Shown here: piece by piece, positions 47,989 to 60,804 of the stretch
How the letters are laid out: each line of letters begins with the position of its first letter
Numbering within the stretch: the stretch's first letter is position 1
Source of the DNA: Scytalidium lignicola
Lineage: Eukaryota > Ascomycota > Leotiomycetes
NCBI GenBank assembly: GCA_002812745.2
Contig: NCSJ02000005.1
Coordinates: 266,754-330,753 of the forward strand
DNA length: 64,000 bases
Reading direction: 5' to 3'
Program-made: the position numbers and the translations under genes
Notes under the pieces: generated by a model
What the model was told of the DNA's origin: nothing
Seen by the model: only the letters and a program-made list of their open reading frames with translations
Databases searched by the model: none

Positions 47989-50782
47989 ATGTCGAACCAT
48001 CAGCCATCAAGTGCAGGCGGCGGACCACCTCCTGGAGGAATGGCAGGTCAATCGGCGGGGCAGGGGCCACCTCCACCGGCTCAGAATATGTCCCAGCAGA
48101 ATCTGAATCAGATTGTAAGTTATTTTACGCGTTTCGTATTCAGTCTGGATCCCTATTCTTTGTTGCCTTTAATTTACCGCTGTGGATCATGAAGTACGGA
48201 CTTGGCAGTCTGAGCTCATTGGGGGTCTGTGGTGGGGAAGTAGATTATTATATCATTAGCTTCACCGCAGAGCTTGTGTTAGTTTGTTGTCTCAGTGAGG
48301 CGCAACCGTAATATGTGTTTCCTAACGGCGTCTTTTATATCTCAACTTTAATCTACTCCTATTTCATGTCATTTCACACGTGATTTATAGCCCACATTTC
48401 ATCTACTTTTCTGTCACGTCCAATACTCTATAAATTTTATTTCACGGCAGGTTATCCTGAGCTTCTAGCTGTTCTCAGGGGAAGAGTACAAGAATTATTT
48501 CAACTTCAGACGTGTTATGATACTAATATCCTGTGGTCTTAGGTTATAGAATACCTGCTCAAGAAGGGTTACAACCGAACTGAGCAGATGCTCCGACAAG
48601 AGTCGACTAATGTCGATAGAGACGGAAAGCCTATTCATGAACGGGCCGAGGATCTTGGCACTGCGAAATATGCAAAGGGCTTTAGACTTTTGAGTAACTG
48701 GATTGATCAGAATCTTGATATTTACAAGGTATGTAATTTCCGTGAAAACAGTTGAAATCAAGGACTCACAAACAAAACAGGCAGAGCTTCGACGTGTTCT
48801 ATGGCCGGTGTTTGTTTATTCATATTTGGAGCTGATACAAAATGGCTTCAGTGCTGATGGCCAGTCATTTCTAAAAGAATTTAGCTCACAATTTGAGAAA
48901 GTTCATCATGATGAGCTCAATGTCTTTGAGACTGTTACTCTGGCTGCGCAGGTCATGGACAATGAAATGACCAAGCTTTACCGATCAACAAAATATCGAA
49001 TTCCACTGAATACCCATGTGTACTTCAATATTTTGACATTTCTTGAGTCAAATAGCAAGGCTGGAGGGACTGTCATCCTTTATCTACTTCAAACATACTG
49101 CCAGGTGACTGAGACGACTAGAGGTCCGATTGACCAGTTCAGTTTCGAAGCAATCATCCGTCAGGCCCACAGCGGAAATGATGATGAAGGGGATCTCCAA
49201 GAAGGCATTCCGGGAGTATTCACTGGTGTGACAAACAAAGATATCCAGAATAATAATGCTGTCTTGAGACTTGGCCCGATGCCAATGGAGCCCGAGCTAG
49301 CAACAGACGTCAGAGCTGAACTCGAAGAGGAAGACTCCAAGAACCCTCCGGTAGGAGGTAAGCCATCTCTAGTAGAAGAATTTGACCGCACTATCAAAAG
49401 GGAAGATAGTGCGGATGGACCAACACGAACTGAAATCCCACTCCCCCCATCACGCGCTCGAGATGTAGTCATGGAGGTCCAAAAGATTAAGGAGAATAGA
49501 GACCGCTTCAAAATTGATGGTCGTACTGGCGGAATAGGCCCAGCCATATCTGTTTGCATGTTTACTTTTCACAATACTCTTGATAGGTAAGTTCACCGGT
49601 CGAAGNAAAAAAAAATCCCTTCATACTAATTATATTTTCAGTGTTACGTGCGTCGAATTTTCCGATGACACGAACCTAGTTGCCGTTGGCACCGAGGAAT
49701 CGTACATTCGTGTGTGGAACTTACATGGCGATCCACTTCCCACCTTAGTCAAATCTGAGAAGAACTCGCCTCCGACAAATTCCCGGCGTCTCATTGGACA
49801 CTCTGCTACCGTGTACAGCGTCTCATTCTCACCATCAATCGAAAGGCCAGAGAATGCTGATCCCTCTACACCATCCACAATCCCAAGATTACTTTTGTCA
49901 TCCTCATCAGACAAAACTGTGCGTCTCTGGTCCTTAGAAACATGGACTTGCCTAGTCGTCTACAAGGGTCACGAAGGTCCGGTCTGGAATGTCCGTTGGG
50001 GACCATTCGGGCATTATTTCGCTACCTGTGGCTGGGACAAGACCGTTCGTGTCTGGGCTCAGGATCATATCTCCTACCTCCGTATGATGGTAGGTCATGA
50101 TTCCAGCGTCAACCAAGTTGCCTGGCACCCCAACGGCGCATATATCTTTTCAGCCTCAGACCAAGTCGATAAATCAGTCCGTATGTGGTCTTTTGTTACT
50201 GGCGAGTGTGTCCGTGTCTTCACAGGCCACACGGAATTCATCAGCGCCCTTGAATGCAGCCCCAGCGGCAGGATCCTTGCATCAGCAGATGGAGGTGGTT
50301 CTATCATCCTTTGGGACCTTGCCAAAGGCACCATGATTAAACGCTGCAGGGGTCACGGCAAAGGCGGTATCTGGTCTCTCTCATTCAGCGTCGAGTCAAC
50401 GGTCCTCGCATCAGGAGCTGCCGACGGCACAGTTCGAATCTGGGACGTTGAGGTTCCAACTGACCCCTACAAGGGCGGCGGCACTGATGGTGAAGTAGTC
50501 GGCACGGGAGGACAAGCTGATGCAACCAGGATTACTAACGCTGGGCCCAACAGTACCCAAGCTAATGCTACTGGATCTAGTGGTGGTGGTGGTGGTAGCA
50601 GCAGCAGCGGTGGTACCGGCGGCGTCGGTGGCGTTAGTGGTGGCAGTGGAAAGAAGAAGGGTAAGGAGACCATGATCACGCCTGACCAAATCAGTGCATT
50701 TCCAACTAAGAAGACACCCGTGTATAATGTCAAGTTCACACGCATGAATTTGCTTATGGCGGGTGGGTGCTATATGCCTTGA
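47989..50782 (+). CDS. taf5: TFIID subunit Taf5 (LisH, NTD2, WD40), 4 exons
   Basis: Exons 47989-48114, 48543-48728, 48781-49586 and 49642-50782; 752 aa, in phase. The first intron is 428 bp, the other two 52 and 55 bp (the last contains an N). A LisH motif ([20 protein letters not shown]) precedes the Taf5 NTD2 ([39 protein letters not shown]). WD40 repeats follow ([69 protein letters not shown]). Taf5 scaffolds TFIID and, in many fungi, SAGA. The last closing strand ([20 protein letters not shown]) is split from the propeller by a roughly 80-residue Gly/Ser-rich insert ([13 protein letters not shown]). Confidence 0.95.
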
Positions 50783-51739
50783 TAAAGTGCAACGAAATGC
50801 AACCACATCTTTAGAAGGATCTAGGTTCCGTCATCTTCTATTTCTTCTTTCTCATTTCCCAATTTGTATTCGTTCGAATGGTGGTTTACGGAAACAAGGT
50901 GCTACTACCTGGGAGGATGTTTTAAACGGCGTACATGCACGTGAAAGATACCATCACTAGGTCTATAGATCTTGGTGATTAATNAAAAAAAGTTACTAAA
51001 GAAACTAAGTTTTCCTTTCTGTTTTTATGAATAATATATTGACAGGCTCGATTCCATGAAAACCAGAAAACTACGGTATGAGATAAGAAAATGCTCATTA
51101 TTTCAACTGTATCTATGCCAATGGGTATGAAGGATGTTACCCCCTCAGCTACCCGTTTGGCATTAAGGGCCAAAGAAGTCACGGGCAGCAGGGAAGTAGG
51201 GGTGGAGCCAAAACCTAACCTTAGAATTCCTCTTCTTTTACTCTTTAGACACAATTAAGAAATTAATTTGTCTCCTAGTCAGTTTCAGATTTTCTATCTG
51301 GAACTAGACACTCTCCTGTTATTGGATTGCGTATTTTAAACGTGAACTGAGTATTGGAGCTAGATTGCGTATTGAATCTGGATTGCAAATCACAGTGAAT
51401 ACCACTTAGGGTAAGTGAATTGCGTATGTTAAAAAACATTGAATATACAGAGACAGATGGAGCACCAGGAGAGTTGTCTATAAAAGGCGAGTAACTATCC
51501 ATCTCAGCATTATTTTATCCATATAACTAACACACACTCCTTCAGCAACAGAAGGTGAGGCAAGAACATATTCATAGAGTCAGTGGTATAGAATATATCC
51601 TGAATAGAGGCCATAATGCTGGCCATAGAAAATCCTTGAGGGATGAATTAGAAAGGAGATTAGCCAGGACAAGTTACTGCACAAATGACTGGAAAAAGAC
51701 ACCTAGCTCGATGACAATACGATTCGAGCTATTCTGTGC
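50783..51739. other. 3' flank of Taf5, before the decayed genes
   Basis: Contains an N at 50984. An open frame at 51555-51743 (IHRVSGIEYILNRGHNAG) may be the eroded N-terminal part of the Ulp1-like relic. No intact gene. Confidence 0.5.
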
Positions 51740-52200
51740 ATGATGGTAGAGCATTCGAGGATGCTCCAATCTGAACCAGCATCGAGAAATATTGGCATAG
51801 TTGGTGCATTATTCTCAAGTCACTTCCTTCAAATCAGCCCTGAACAACAGGCTAGATGCTCTATGCCTTCCTTGCAAGCAAAAGTAAGGATCGTCATCCC
51901 TTTGCATGTAGGAGGCAATCACTGGCAGTTAGTGAATTTTGAGAGACAGTGGATTGGCTACAGTATTTGATAGCGTGACAATATCGGGTCATACAGAAGA
52001 AGCTACCAATCTTATGAACTCTCTCAACATCGCATTTAACCTGGCTGGACTGGACCCATCAACTTCTTCCAATTTGGACCTTCTGATGGTTGGAGCTGTG
52101 GATATTCTGTTATTAAGGTCATCGATTCTTACTTTTGAGATGGCAGAGTTCCTGGCCACTTCTCCGATGTAGAAGCATACCGAGCAGAACTGTTGCAGGA
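51740..52200 (+). pseudogene. Decayed Ulp1-like (C48) cysteine protease
   Basis: Translation around the catalytic His reads VIPLHVGGNHWQLVNFER (His codon 51920). The catalytic Cys region reads QFGPSDGWSCGYSVIKV (Cys codon 52097), matching the Ulp1 pattern of HW-x-L and Q-x-DG-x-SCG. His and Cys parts share a frame, but the segment between them (DSVTISGHTEEATNLMNSL) is in another frame, so two indels flank it (near 51967 and 52067). A TGA follows SVIKVIDSYF, and after it the frame continues as DGRVPGHFSDVEAYRAELLQ to another TGA. Ulp1 enzymes cleave SUMO or related modifiers; this copy cannot make a full product. Original start not found. Confidence 0.7.
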
Positions 52201-52307
52201 GGTTTTAGGGTGATATCTCAAGAAGACCGCCGTCGTCAATGACAATCTAGAAGTAAACGCGGCTGTAGTCGGCGGCTCTGATTCTGACACCGGCTCTTGA
52301 TTCCCAG

Positions 52308-53132
52308 TCTAAAAATGGCTCTGAATCCTCTTTCGAGTCCGACTCCGATTTTGATTTCGATTCAGATAATGGTGATAACAGCGAAGCAATCGGAGATCAG
52401 GGCACGCAGCATGAGTTTACCGGAGGAAAGATTCTACCTAGGATTAACAATCTCAAGGTTATTTCAAAAGCAACTCGAAAGGAGTTTGAAAAGGAGTTTG
52501 CTAAACTTGCATACGGCTGCGGTGGGAAAATGACCCGTGGTCAATATTCTAGATTGGCCTTCAGTGAGCATGCAATCGACCAGATACGTGAAAGGGCCTG
52601 GAAACGTCTGAGTCTTTGGGTTGACAATCCTGAGGAGGAATATAGTACAGAAGGGACAAACAAGGACCTTGCTGATCTCTCTGATTTAACTAATAGATGT
52701 TTCACATGATATGAGATAAGATATATTAAAAGGGGAGAAGTTGCAAGCCTCCTAAGAATGCTCACTCCAACACCAATCATCTCCGGAGGATAATGTTAGG
52801 TTGTAACAGGCTTTCTCCTTGGGAATGTGAAAAGATGGTCATTGGTTTGTATCCCTATATAATCCAATTAAAGTATAATACTAATATGGCCACTACTAGA
52901 AAATTTGCAAGTTTCTCACTTATGCAACCAAGGAAAATCAGGCTGCTGTAACCCACGCCATCTTGTCCTCGAGCATGCTTCGAAGAATTATGACCGCGGA
53001 CGTTGCTTCAATAAACACAAGAGAGCACCAAAAGGAAGCATTTACAAAGTTCACAAGCCTCATCTTTGCTTGCTACAGCATAGTGAGATAGATTGGAAAT
53101 CCTTTGTGGATGAAATGGTACTGCAAATCTGA
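52308..53132 (+). pseudogene. Decayed His-Me finger (HNH-type) homing-endonuclease-like gene
   Basis: One frame runs from an acidic Ser/Asp segment (FESDSDFDFDSDNG) through a conserved basic segment (KATRKEFEKEFAKLAYGCGG, HAIDQIRERAWKRLSLW) to a TGA after LSDLTNRCFT. The same frame continues past several stops into a zinc-loop nuclease core (VSHLCNQGKSGCCNP, RHLVLEHASKNYDRGRC), ending at the TGA at 53130. The SHLC, C, NP-x-HL and N-Y-D-R-G-R-C positions match the I-PpoI-type His-Me finger catalytic His/Asn and zinc ligands. Stops in the middle (52709-52890) either mark decay or lie in a poorly visible intron. Same strand and close to the Ulp1-like relic, so both may come from one gene. Confidence 0.65.
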
Positions 53133-54194
53133 GACACGCTTTCAAGATAGAAAGACTCAATGACATGCCCTTTACTCCAACCCTGGTGTGAAAGCAGTGA
53201 CAGCCACGTAGTCAAAACAATTTCATCAAAAGCCTCTCTCACACAAGAAACATTCTTAGCGGCCAAGATACAGAAAGTCAACAATCAACAATCGAATCAA
53301 TGGAGGACAATACTGGATGATGATAATAATAGTTAATAGTAATAAATGCTGTCTGTTATTGGATCTATTTCATAAAACCCCTTCCTCGAAGAACAACATG
53401 AGTGAAGGTTTTAGAAAAATGTGTGCAAAGAAAATTCGTGAAAAGGCAGCTCCTTAGCTAAGTAAGAGCAGTCCAAAAAAAAAAAACTATTGAAAATNAA
53501 AAACTGCCCCCTAATTTTTTTGTATCTCACCGCTAAAAAAAATAAGAACTATACCCGTGNAAAAAAAAAAACCACACAAGAGGTTTAATACAAAGAAAAA
53601 TGGCTGCTTAATGCAAATGCTAGAAAAATGCAAAATCAAGCGCTATGCTGTGGGGGGGGTTTCTTTTTACTTCTCGAACCCAAAATAAAGTTGGTTCCAT
53701 GGTCCATCGATTAATCCGTCTATCATGCAACAGCGCCTCACAGCCGATCATGATCCAGCAAAAGCCCAGCCGACTTTGGAGACCAGCAAAACATGGCAAA
53801 TGGCAAAACTCCGTGCTGATGCTGTTCGTTCGTGCGTGCCTGCATGCATTTGTGCGTTGGTGCGTGTGTGTTCCTGTTCCTAATCCGTACATCTTTTTAT
53901 TCGCACCATCGTATGTGCCAACCCATGCTGGCCACATGTTAACAGGAAAGGGNAAAAAAAACTCCTTGACAAAGAGAGACAAGACAACAAAACAAAGGGG
54001 GAAAATGCTGCGAAAGCAAAAATATAACAATACACGCTTCTGAAGTGATATCTCTTACAATTCTCGTCCCATGCCAATCCTAACTCCGAAAAAATGAATT
54101 ATAAAAAAAAAGAAGAGGAAAAAGAAAATCATGCGTCTGAGCGGGTATTTTTGTTGTTACAACTCCTCTTTTCTCCATCGAAAAGGAACGTACT
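53133..54194. other. 3' flank with poly-A runs and Ns
   Basis: A-rich, with Ns at 53498, 53560 and 53953 beside poly-A. Includes the 3' flank of the next gene (-). No gene seen. Confidence 0.55.
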
Positions 54195-56516
54195 CTACTG
54201 CTGAGTACTCGCAGTTTGCCTTTCAAGGGCTGCATCCATAGAACTGGTCTGCCTCGTCCTCCTCGCAAGATTACTAGCACCAGCGGTCACAGCTTGACTC
54301 ATGGAACTTGATGGTTTCCTCTGAACTCGTTCTCCAGCTTCATTCACCGCAAGCCGCCCATTGGGACTGTTGCCAGTACCGTTAACATTATTAGATGGGG
54401 CAGCAAGACTGGTATTACCTGGCTCCTTCTCAGGTGTGACTCCACGATCATAGTATCTCCTGCTCCCGTGATTCGCCACTGAAGGTGAAGTGGCCGAGTT
54501 TTTGTTTAAATTCGTAGAGACATAATGCCTTCTAACTGGGAGTGAAGACTGGGAGGTGGGAGATGGACGGTTATCTGTAACTAATGGTTGTAGAGAGGGA
54601 TATTCCTTTTGACCGTTTCTCACTCGGCCTAGGTCTGTTGTAGCACGTGATGGGGCTCGAAATCGGGTTTCATCTTCGTCTTCCTGTCGGCCTTCGGCAG
54701 GCTCTTCAGTTGCTGTACGTCGAGTTCGGAACATGAGAGAAGCACGGCGATGAGCGAGGGCAGCTTGTGTGGGGGTAGTAGCTTCTGAGGGATTGTATCT
54801 GGGGGCGGGAAGGCTGCTTGTTGCGAGGAGACTGCTCCTTCGTGCCTCGAGCCGGCTGAGCGGACGGGGGCTTAACTTCATGCGTGCGAGGTCATTCGAA
54901 ATCGGGGGTCTCGGGATATTATCTACTATCCTTGGAATCGGGGGGGCTTCCGCCTGGGTATTATTCTGTGGTGTTGTATTACCGTTGGTCGTGGGTTCCT
55001 CTTGCTCTGTCTTTGATTCAGATAGCGCCAGGCAGAGCTCAGTTAGACTTCTACACATGCTATCAGCTTTTCGGCGAACCTGTCGATCTGAAACAGCGGC
55101 TATAGGTCCACCACCAACTACCGACTGTGAACTTGATATCGGCCCCGGTTGACCTGGACTTCCCATCATCGACGAAATAGCTAGAGCATCGAAGGATGTT
55201 GCTTCCAAAGCTTTGTACACTTCTGGGGAGAGTAGAGGCTTTGACTTCTCTAAAGCCGAGCGGAGAAGCGGATGGGTCCCGCTTGAAGGTGGAGCAAGAA
55301 CTTCGGTAGGAGATAAACTATTCCCTCTGGCTCGTTTAGGTGATAATGATACGGTGGTAACAGTTGTAGTAGCTGTTGGTGGACGTTCTCCCGAGGCGTG
55401 CTGAACCGCGGCTCCCGAGCTATCAGGTAACTTCCCAGTTAATTCTAGGCGATGAATCCTTGATTTGAGGTCCTCCAGTTCATCCCAAACAGTGGAAGGT
55501 GCTGCCGTGGAGACGGTTGATTCGGTTCCTTCCATAGCCCGTGCTTGCTGCTGCTGCTGCTCCTGCCCCTGCCCTTCATGTGTGTCCGGCGTTCGAGCAA
55601 CGAGTGGTGAGGAGTTGTATGACCGTGAATTGGTATAAGCGAGGGTTGACTGCCGGTAAGATGAGCGAGGAGGTAATAATGTCGAATCTGGGACCGAGGG
55701 GCGTCGTGAAACAGATGTTAGGAGTGATTCTGGGGGTGAAATTTCTCGATTTGTGCCGGTCCTAGGAGTGGTAGGAGCAGATCGATGATGATTAGAGGAA
55801 CCGCCGCCACCGCCGTTGTCGTTCTTGGCAAAATATCGATTCGTTGGAGGTCTATCTCTATCTCGTGGTTTGTATGTTAATACCCGTTCCATTCCTTGCT
55901 CATCGAGTGATCGTGATCCGGTTCGAGCGTCTTGGTCGGAACCTCGACGTCTCGCCATGATAATGGGTTGATAAGAGGTCTTTGGAGGCGGTAGGGACGA
56001 TCGCTGGGTTGGCAAGCTGACTCGAGACTATTTTGCGGGTTAAGTTAGTAGAAAAGTCGTAGAAGTGATCAGGGTTTGCGCATTTTCAAATTTCCTGAGA
56101 TAAGAGGCTGGCTAAGGTACAGATAATGCAGACGCCCAACCTGATACCCCCTCCCCCTTCCCTAAGGATATCGGTGTGCGTTTGTTTTTTTGTGATGTGA
56201 TATGATGTGGGTGATTTGTTTATCTTACCAGTCTCTGGGAATTATGGCGGCTCAAGTTTGCTTCTTCCTTTGCAATATTGAGAAAAAGGTCCGAGTCGTC
56301 GCTCAAGGCGCCGGTGTTGTTTTCCGGGGCCCTGAGTGTGTTGTCGTCCTCATCCGTCGCATGTCGGTGTGTTGCCGCCCCCAGCATCTCACTGGTGCTG
56401 GTGCGCGACTTCCTGAAGGAACGGATAGGAGGTATCTTGGGGGAAGAAACCTCAGAGGAGATTGAGGAGCTCATGGAGGAGGATTTATCACCGGAGTTGG
56501 TTGCTGCAGAATTCAT
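54195..56516 (-). CDS. Conserved low-complexity protein, 2 exons
   Basis: Exons 56516-56229 and 56027-54195, 706 aa, joined by a 201-bp phase-0 intron (GTAAGA donor). The frame is open upstream of 56516 to about 56740 without an ATG, so an additional 5' exon is likely. Largely Ser/Pro/Arg-rich. The clearest conserved blocks are STVWDELEDLKSRIHRLELT (short coiled coil), HPLLRSALEKSKPLLSPEVY and VRRKADSMCRSLTELCLALS. In related fungi, as I recall, such proteins carry the misleading label LPXTG-motif cell wall anchor, but the bacterial sortase system does not apply and no signal peptide is seen. Function unknown. Includes a Gln run (EGQGQEQQQQQARA). Confidence 0.8.
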
Positions 56517-59500
56517 CGTGGAGGAGACCCTTTCATTTTTGGTCAACGGTGGTGCAGGTTGCGACAGCGGTAAACTGAAAGCGGGCAGAGCAGCCGAGAC
56601 AGCAGATTGGACAACCAGAATCGAGCCAGCCGTTGCGAGTCGGTCGGTGATGCGGATAGGAAGGAAGTCTGGATGGATTGTGTTGACTTCGATGGAGAAA
56701 TGGGATATGTTAGGAGGTGGTGACAGAGCTCAGTTTCTGTTTGTGTGTGCTTCTGCCATTTCTGGTGCTCGAGCTTGGATTGCTCAGTTGTGCCCAAAGC
56801 GGCTCGACCACAAAAAAGATGTACTGTGGATGTACACCACCGTACGGTTCTGCTAGCACTGGTACCTCGCGCAACATATGGCCCCAGCGCACTTGCACGA
56901 ATTTCACAATCTAAAAAGTCCCTACAGCACCACCGATGCAAGGGATCCAACTCGTCCTATTATTTGCTACCACAGAACCAAATGTCTGCACAATGAGGGG
57001 CTTTTTCATCCACGCTGTCATCGGGGTCCTGAGCCGTTTTCTTTCTCTGCACGAAACCCTTGGCGCCATCACCAGTCATCTTTGCTTCTGCATGCCTTCA
57101 CCCATCCCTTAAACGTACATATTGCTTTGCGGACGTGCATATCTTCTTCTTTTGAACTCTGCTCTCGTTACCGCCTTCCCCTCGATATCTGTTGCCAAGT
57201 TGACTGTGGAGACACTAAAGGCCCTTGGCATCTTCGCCGGGAAAAAAGGACGCAACTGACGCTGAAACCGTGTTACCACGGTGTTTGAGTGTTTAGGGGT
57301 TGAAGGAGAGGCGTTTTAGGGGGGTTTTCCCTTGCTTCGTGACTCCATTGAGGTGCGTTTGAGAAAGGCCCAAACGTTCTGTCATCTCATCCACGCGAGG
57401 CTCTTCTACAATTTCCTCATCTTTTCTCTCTCACGTGGCATCTTCAGGGCTTTTGAAAAGCTGGCTGGGGGGTCCCACAGTTCCGGCTATACCATACGAA
57501 GAAAATAATATCAAACGAAATATATTTTCAACAGCCACCAAAGAGCAACCGACCGTCTCCATACAAACACAGGAAGGCCCCTGTATTATCCTAGATACAG
57601 TACTGAGATCGATGCTTCTGGTACTTGTGTGTATGTAGGCCAATCAGACGATCCTTTTGCTGTACCTTATGTTCATTACATTACATTACAGTACAAATTG
57701 TGGGCTTCCCGTAGGATGACAATACAAGACAAGCAGACTGTACAGTATCGTATCTAAACAGTGGAACCTGAGGCTCTCGCAGTCCTGACTGGGAAATACT
57801 TACGCCATCGCCGCAGACCGCCCACTGAGGGACACCCTGTTCCCTGTCAGCAGCGGCAAGATTCAGGGGCTCCATCCGCTAATTACTGTAACTACAGTAC
57901 TGTTACAGTACTGTTACTTGTCCACATGGCTGTGAGTTCTCAGCCGTTTCCTGGGCCAACAAACTCCGGACGGGTTGTTTGTTTGTTTGTTTGCCTTTTT
58001 TCTTTTATTGTAAAGGATTCATGATTTAAGATTTGCTAAGCTGGGATCCAACCTTGTTGATGCTGATTTGTGCCACGAAGTGATCGTCATTTCAGGAAAG
58101 CTCGAGCACGGCTGGTAATATTTGCCGGATATGTCTGGATTATTATTCCAAGAGTGAGTGAATAATGAACTTGAACGGCACGAACGGTTACTTACATCTG
58201 TTGCTGGTTCTAGTTGCATGTGATATCTCGCCTGAGATCGGTTGATTAACATATCTTATATGATGCAGCATGATGCAGGCCCATTGTAAACTGCTTATGG
58301 TGAACTGATTCACATCGAAGTGCACGTTACAATCGAAGTGTTGTGTTCTTCAGGACTGTACAGTAAGTTACTTGAGTACAAGAATATCCGACAGATCTCG
58401 GGCAAGAAGAGCCGGCGTGGCGTTGCGTGTCCACGTTGGGCCTAGCGCACCAACCCTCGCAGCTTGGAAACTGCTTTGGCTGTTTCAAAGCTGCCCGCCG
58501 TCGCATGGGGCGCCACCAAGTGTTGATCCGACACCCACAACACTGGAAAAGACGTCTTGTTCCATGACTTCCATACACACACTCTCTCTGTGTGCATATT
58601 GTCATGTTGTGTAGAGGGTTGGAGGGTTGGAGGGCACACTTGGTCTCTTATTAATGGACCTTTTTTTTTTGTGCGCGCCATGCAACAACTGCACCTCCTG
58701 TTTATACGTTTAGGCTAGCTTGGGTTCTTTTTCTGCTTTGTTCGATTTCCCTCTTTTCTTGGCTTCCTACTTTTACTGTACTACTGTACTTCTTTTCTCT
58801 CTTCCACCAATCCTTTGCCTCTCCGAGAAAAGAACTGCCCAGCCAGCCATTCGTCGTTGTCTAGCATCTTCCACGGATCATCCTGAGATCATTGCACTCA
58901 GAAAACGCGGGATGCAACTCGGATCTTTCCAACAATCGCATAATTACCCAGGCTGCTAGGAAGAATACCCAAACTCTCGCGAACCATCACCACTTACAGT
59001 ACGGACTATCTACTGTACCACTCGAACCTAGCCCTGTGTTGGACTGCAGGCATCAGAAATCCATCGATAGATACCCAGGGACGTCTGCTGGTCTGTAAAA
59101 TTAGTAGGTCCAAGAGTCGCAGAACAAACCTTGTAGAGTGGGAGCAACCTGCTGCCAGGTTATTTTAACGGCCCTTGAACCAACGGCAAAGCCGGCCGAG
59201 TTGTTATTTGCAGAAGCACACCCAAGGACCCGTCTCAGGGATACGGTATCGATCGGGCCGGGCGTGATTAGTTATTCCACAGTAATTGTATGAGTTCTGC
59301 TTCCTTCCTTGCCCACTGCCTTTTCTCTCGTCCGCGATCGTCTCCAGACTTTGGATCTCGGGGGGAACCGCATCGTGGGTGTGATCTCGACCACCACCAG
59401 CCACCGTACCAAGTTCTTTACTCAACTGACTTACACAGTACACTACCTTCTTCTAACCTTCCTTGCTTCCTTCTTTGCTTTGCTCTTTTCGCCACTTGCG

Positions 59501-60804
59501 GCCTCGTGAGCATCTGGATCTGGCCTTTGCAGTTCCAGCTGCGTTCGCCCCGAAGTGCGCACCAAGGCAGTGTCTTTCCTTTATAATAAAAAAAAAACCT
59601 TGCGACTAGCTTTTCTTTTCGGGCCCGAATCCGCTCGCACCAATCTGCCTCGGCGATCACGATTCTTTTCTTCAACCTTTTACCCACAACTGCAAACTTG
59701 CTGCTCAGCTGTTCGACCCCTCGAGGCTTCTTTTCCTGTCAGGCGGGGGCATTGGACCGGCCAGAGCCAGCCAACCAGTCAACCAGTCAAAGCAGCAGAG
59801 CAGTGAGACCCAGTGTTGCCGCAGTGCGACTGAGCAAATCCCAACTGCAGCTTCTGCCCCGGGGCAGCTGTGGACGATTCTTCTAGACTTGTTCCTGTAC
59901 GTCTCTTCTGCCTCTTCGCCGAATCCTGCGGCCCAATTCGCTGCGGTTTGCCGCTCAGATCCCTGGTCTGGCGCAGTGTTCTATTTATAACGATATTGCG
60001 TCTGACCTTAGTCGCTCTTGTGCGGGCGCTGCCACCAACAATAGCCCACCCCTGTGCGCCTCCCAGAACGCCCTTCGTTTGGGCCAACGGGGTGCCATCT
60101 TGAAGCCTCACAAACCACCTTCTCTGTTCTTGTTTCAACCTTTTTCTGTTGTTCTTACGCTGACCACCGCGACTTTCTCTCATCAGCTCGCCCAGGAATC
60201 TACGCACACGAGCCGCCCCGGGACTCCAGCAGGACTGTCAGACCGACCAGACGCTGCGTGACCTCCTCCCCATCGAACTTCTTCGGCCGTATTTCACCCA
60301 TTCTCGACCGAACGGTGGGCGGCGTTCTGTCTATGCTGTCGCATTGAAGCATTCCTCCTGTCGTGAGAAAACATCTTCATTTTAATTAAACTCCGAGTCC
60401 GCAGAACCGGTCGGCAGTCCGGTCTCGTGTGTCATTACATTATTCCATTTCGATTCGACAATCCTGCCGCGTTCTTTGAGCGGTACTGTCTTAAACAGCG
60501 CTTAACGAGGCAGAACCTCGAAGCGCCGCATTCTTCTTGGTAAATATTGTCCCTCCCATTCTCCCTTTTTTTATTCCATTAGGGCGTTGAATCCTTCCTT
60601 CATAATCTCCCACCCCAAGAATCACACGCTCGCGGGGAGCGCTATCATTGTTTACTCGAAGGAGAGACATTGTCGAGGGTTGCTTGCGAAGTCGCGACAA
60701 TGTTGAGAGAGTGAATGGCCCATCGTCCGTCGTGATTACGAAGATAACACACAGAGGGATCATGCCTGAGTTGGGCAATTTTTTGAGAAAGAACCACAGT
60801 AGCC
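56517..60804. other. 4.3-kb gene-free region
   Basis: Holds the 5' region of the minus-strand gene on the left and the long leader/promoter of the phosphatase gene on the right. Open frames are short and lack domains. Contains the ACAGTACTGT tandem palindromes (57895-57915) and uORFs near 60700-60836. Confidence 0.55.
57895..57915. repeat. Two adjacent copies of palindrome ACAGTACTGT
   Basis: Palindromes at 57895-57904 and 57906-57915, separated by one T. Such head-to-head decamers could be a dimeric protein site or chance simple sequence. Confidence 0.8.

Noticed and set aside
54195..56516. LPXTG cell-wall anchor protein
   Set aside because: That label belongs to a bacterial sortase system; no signal peptide or sorting tail is present.
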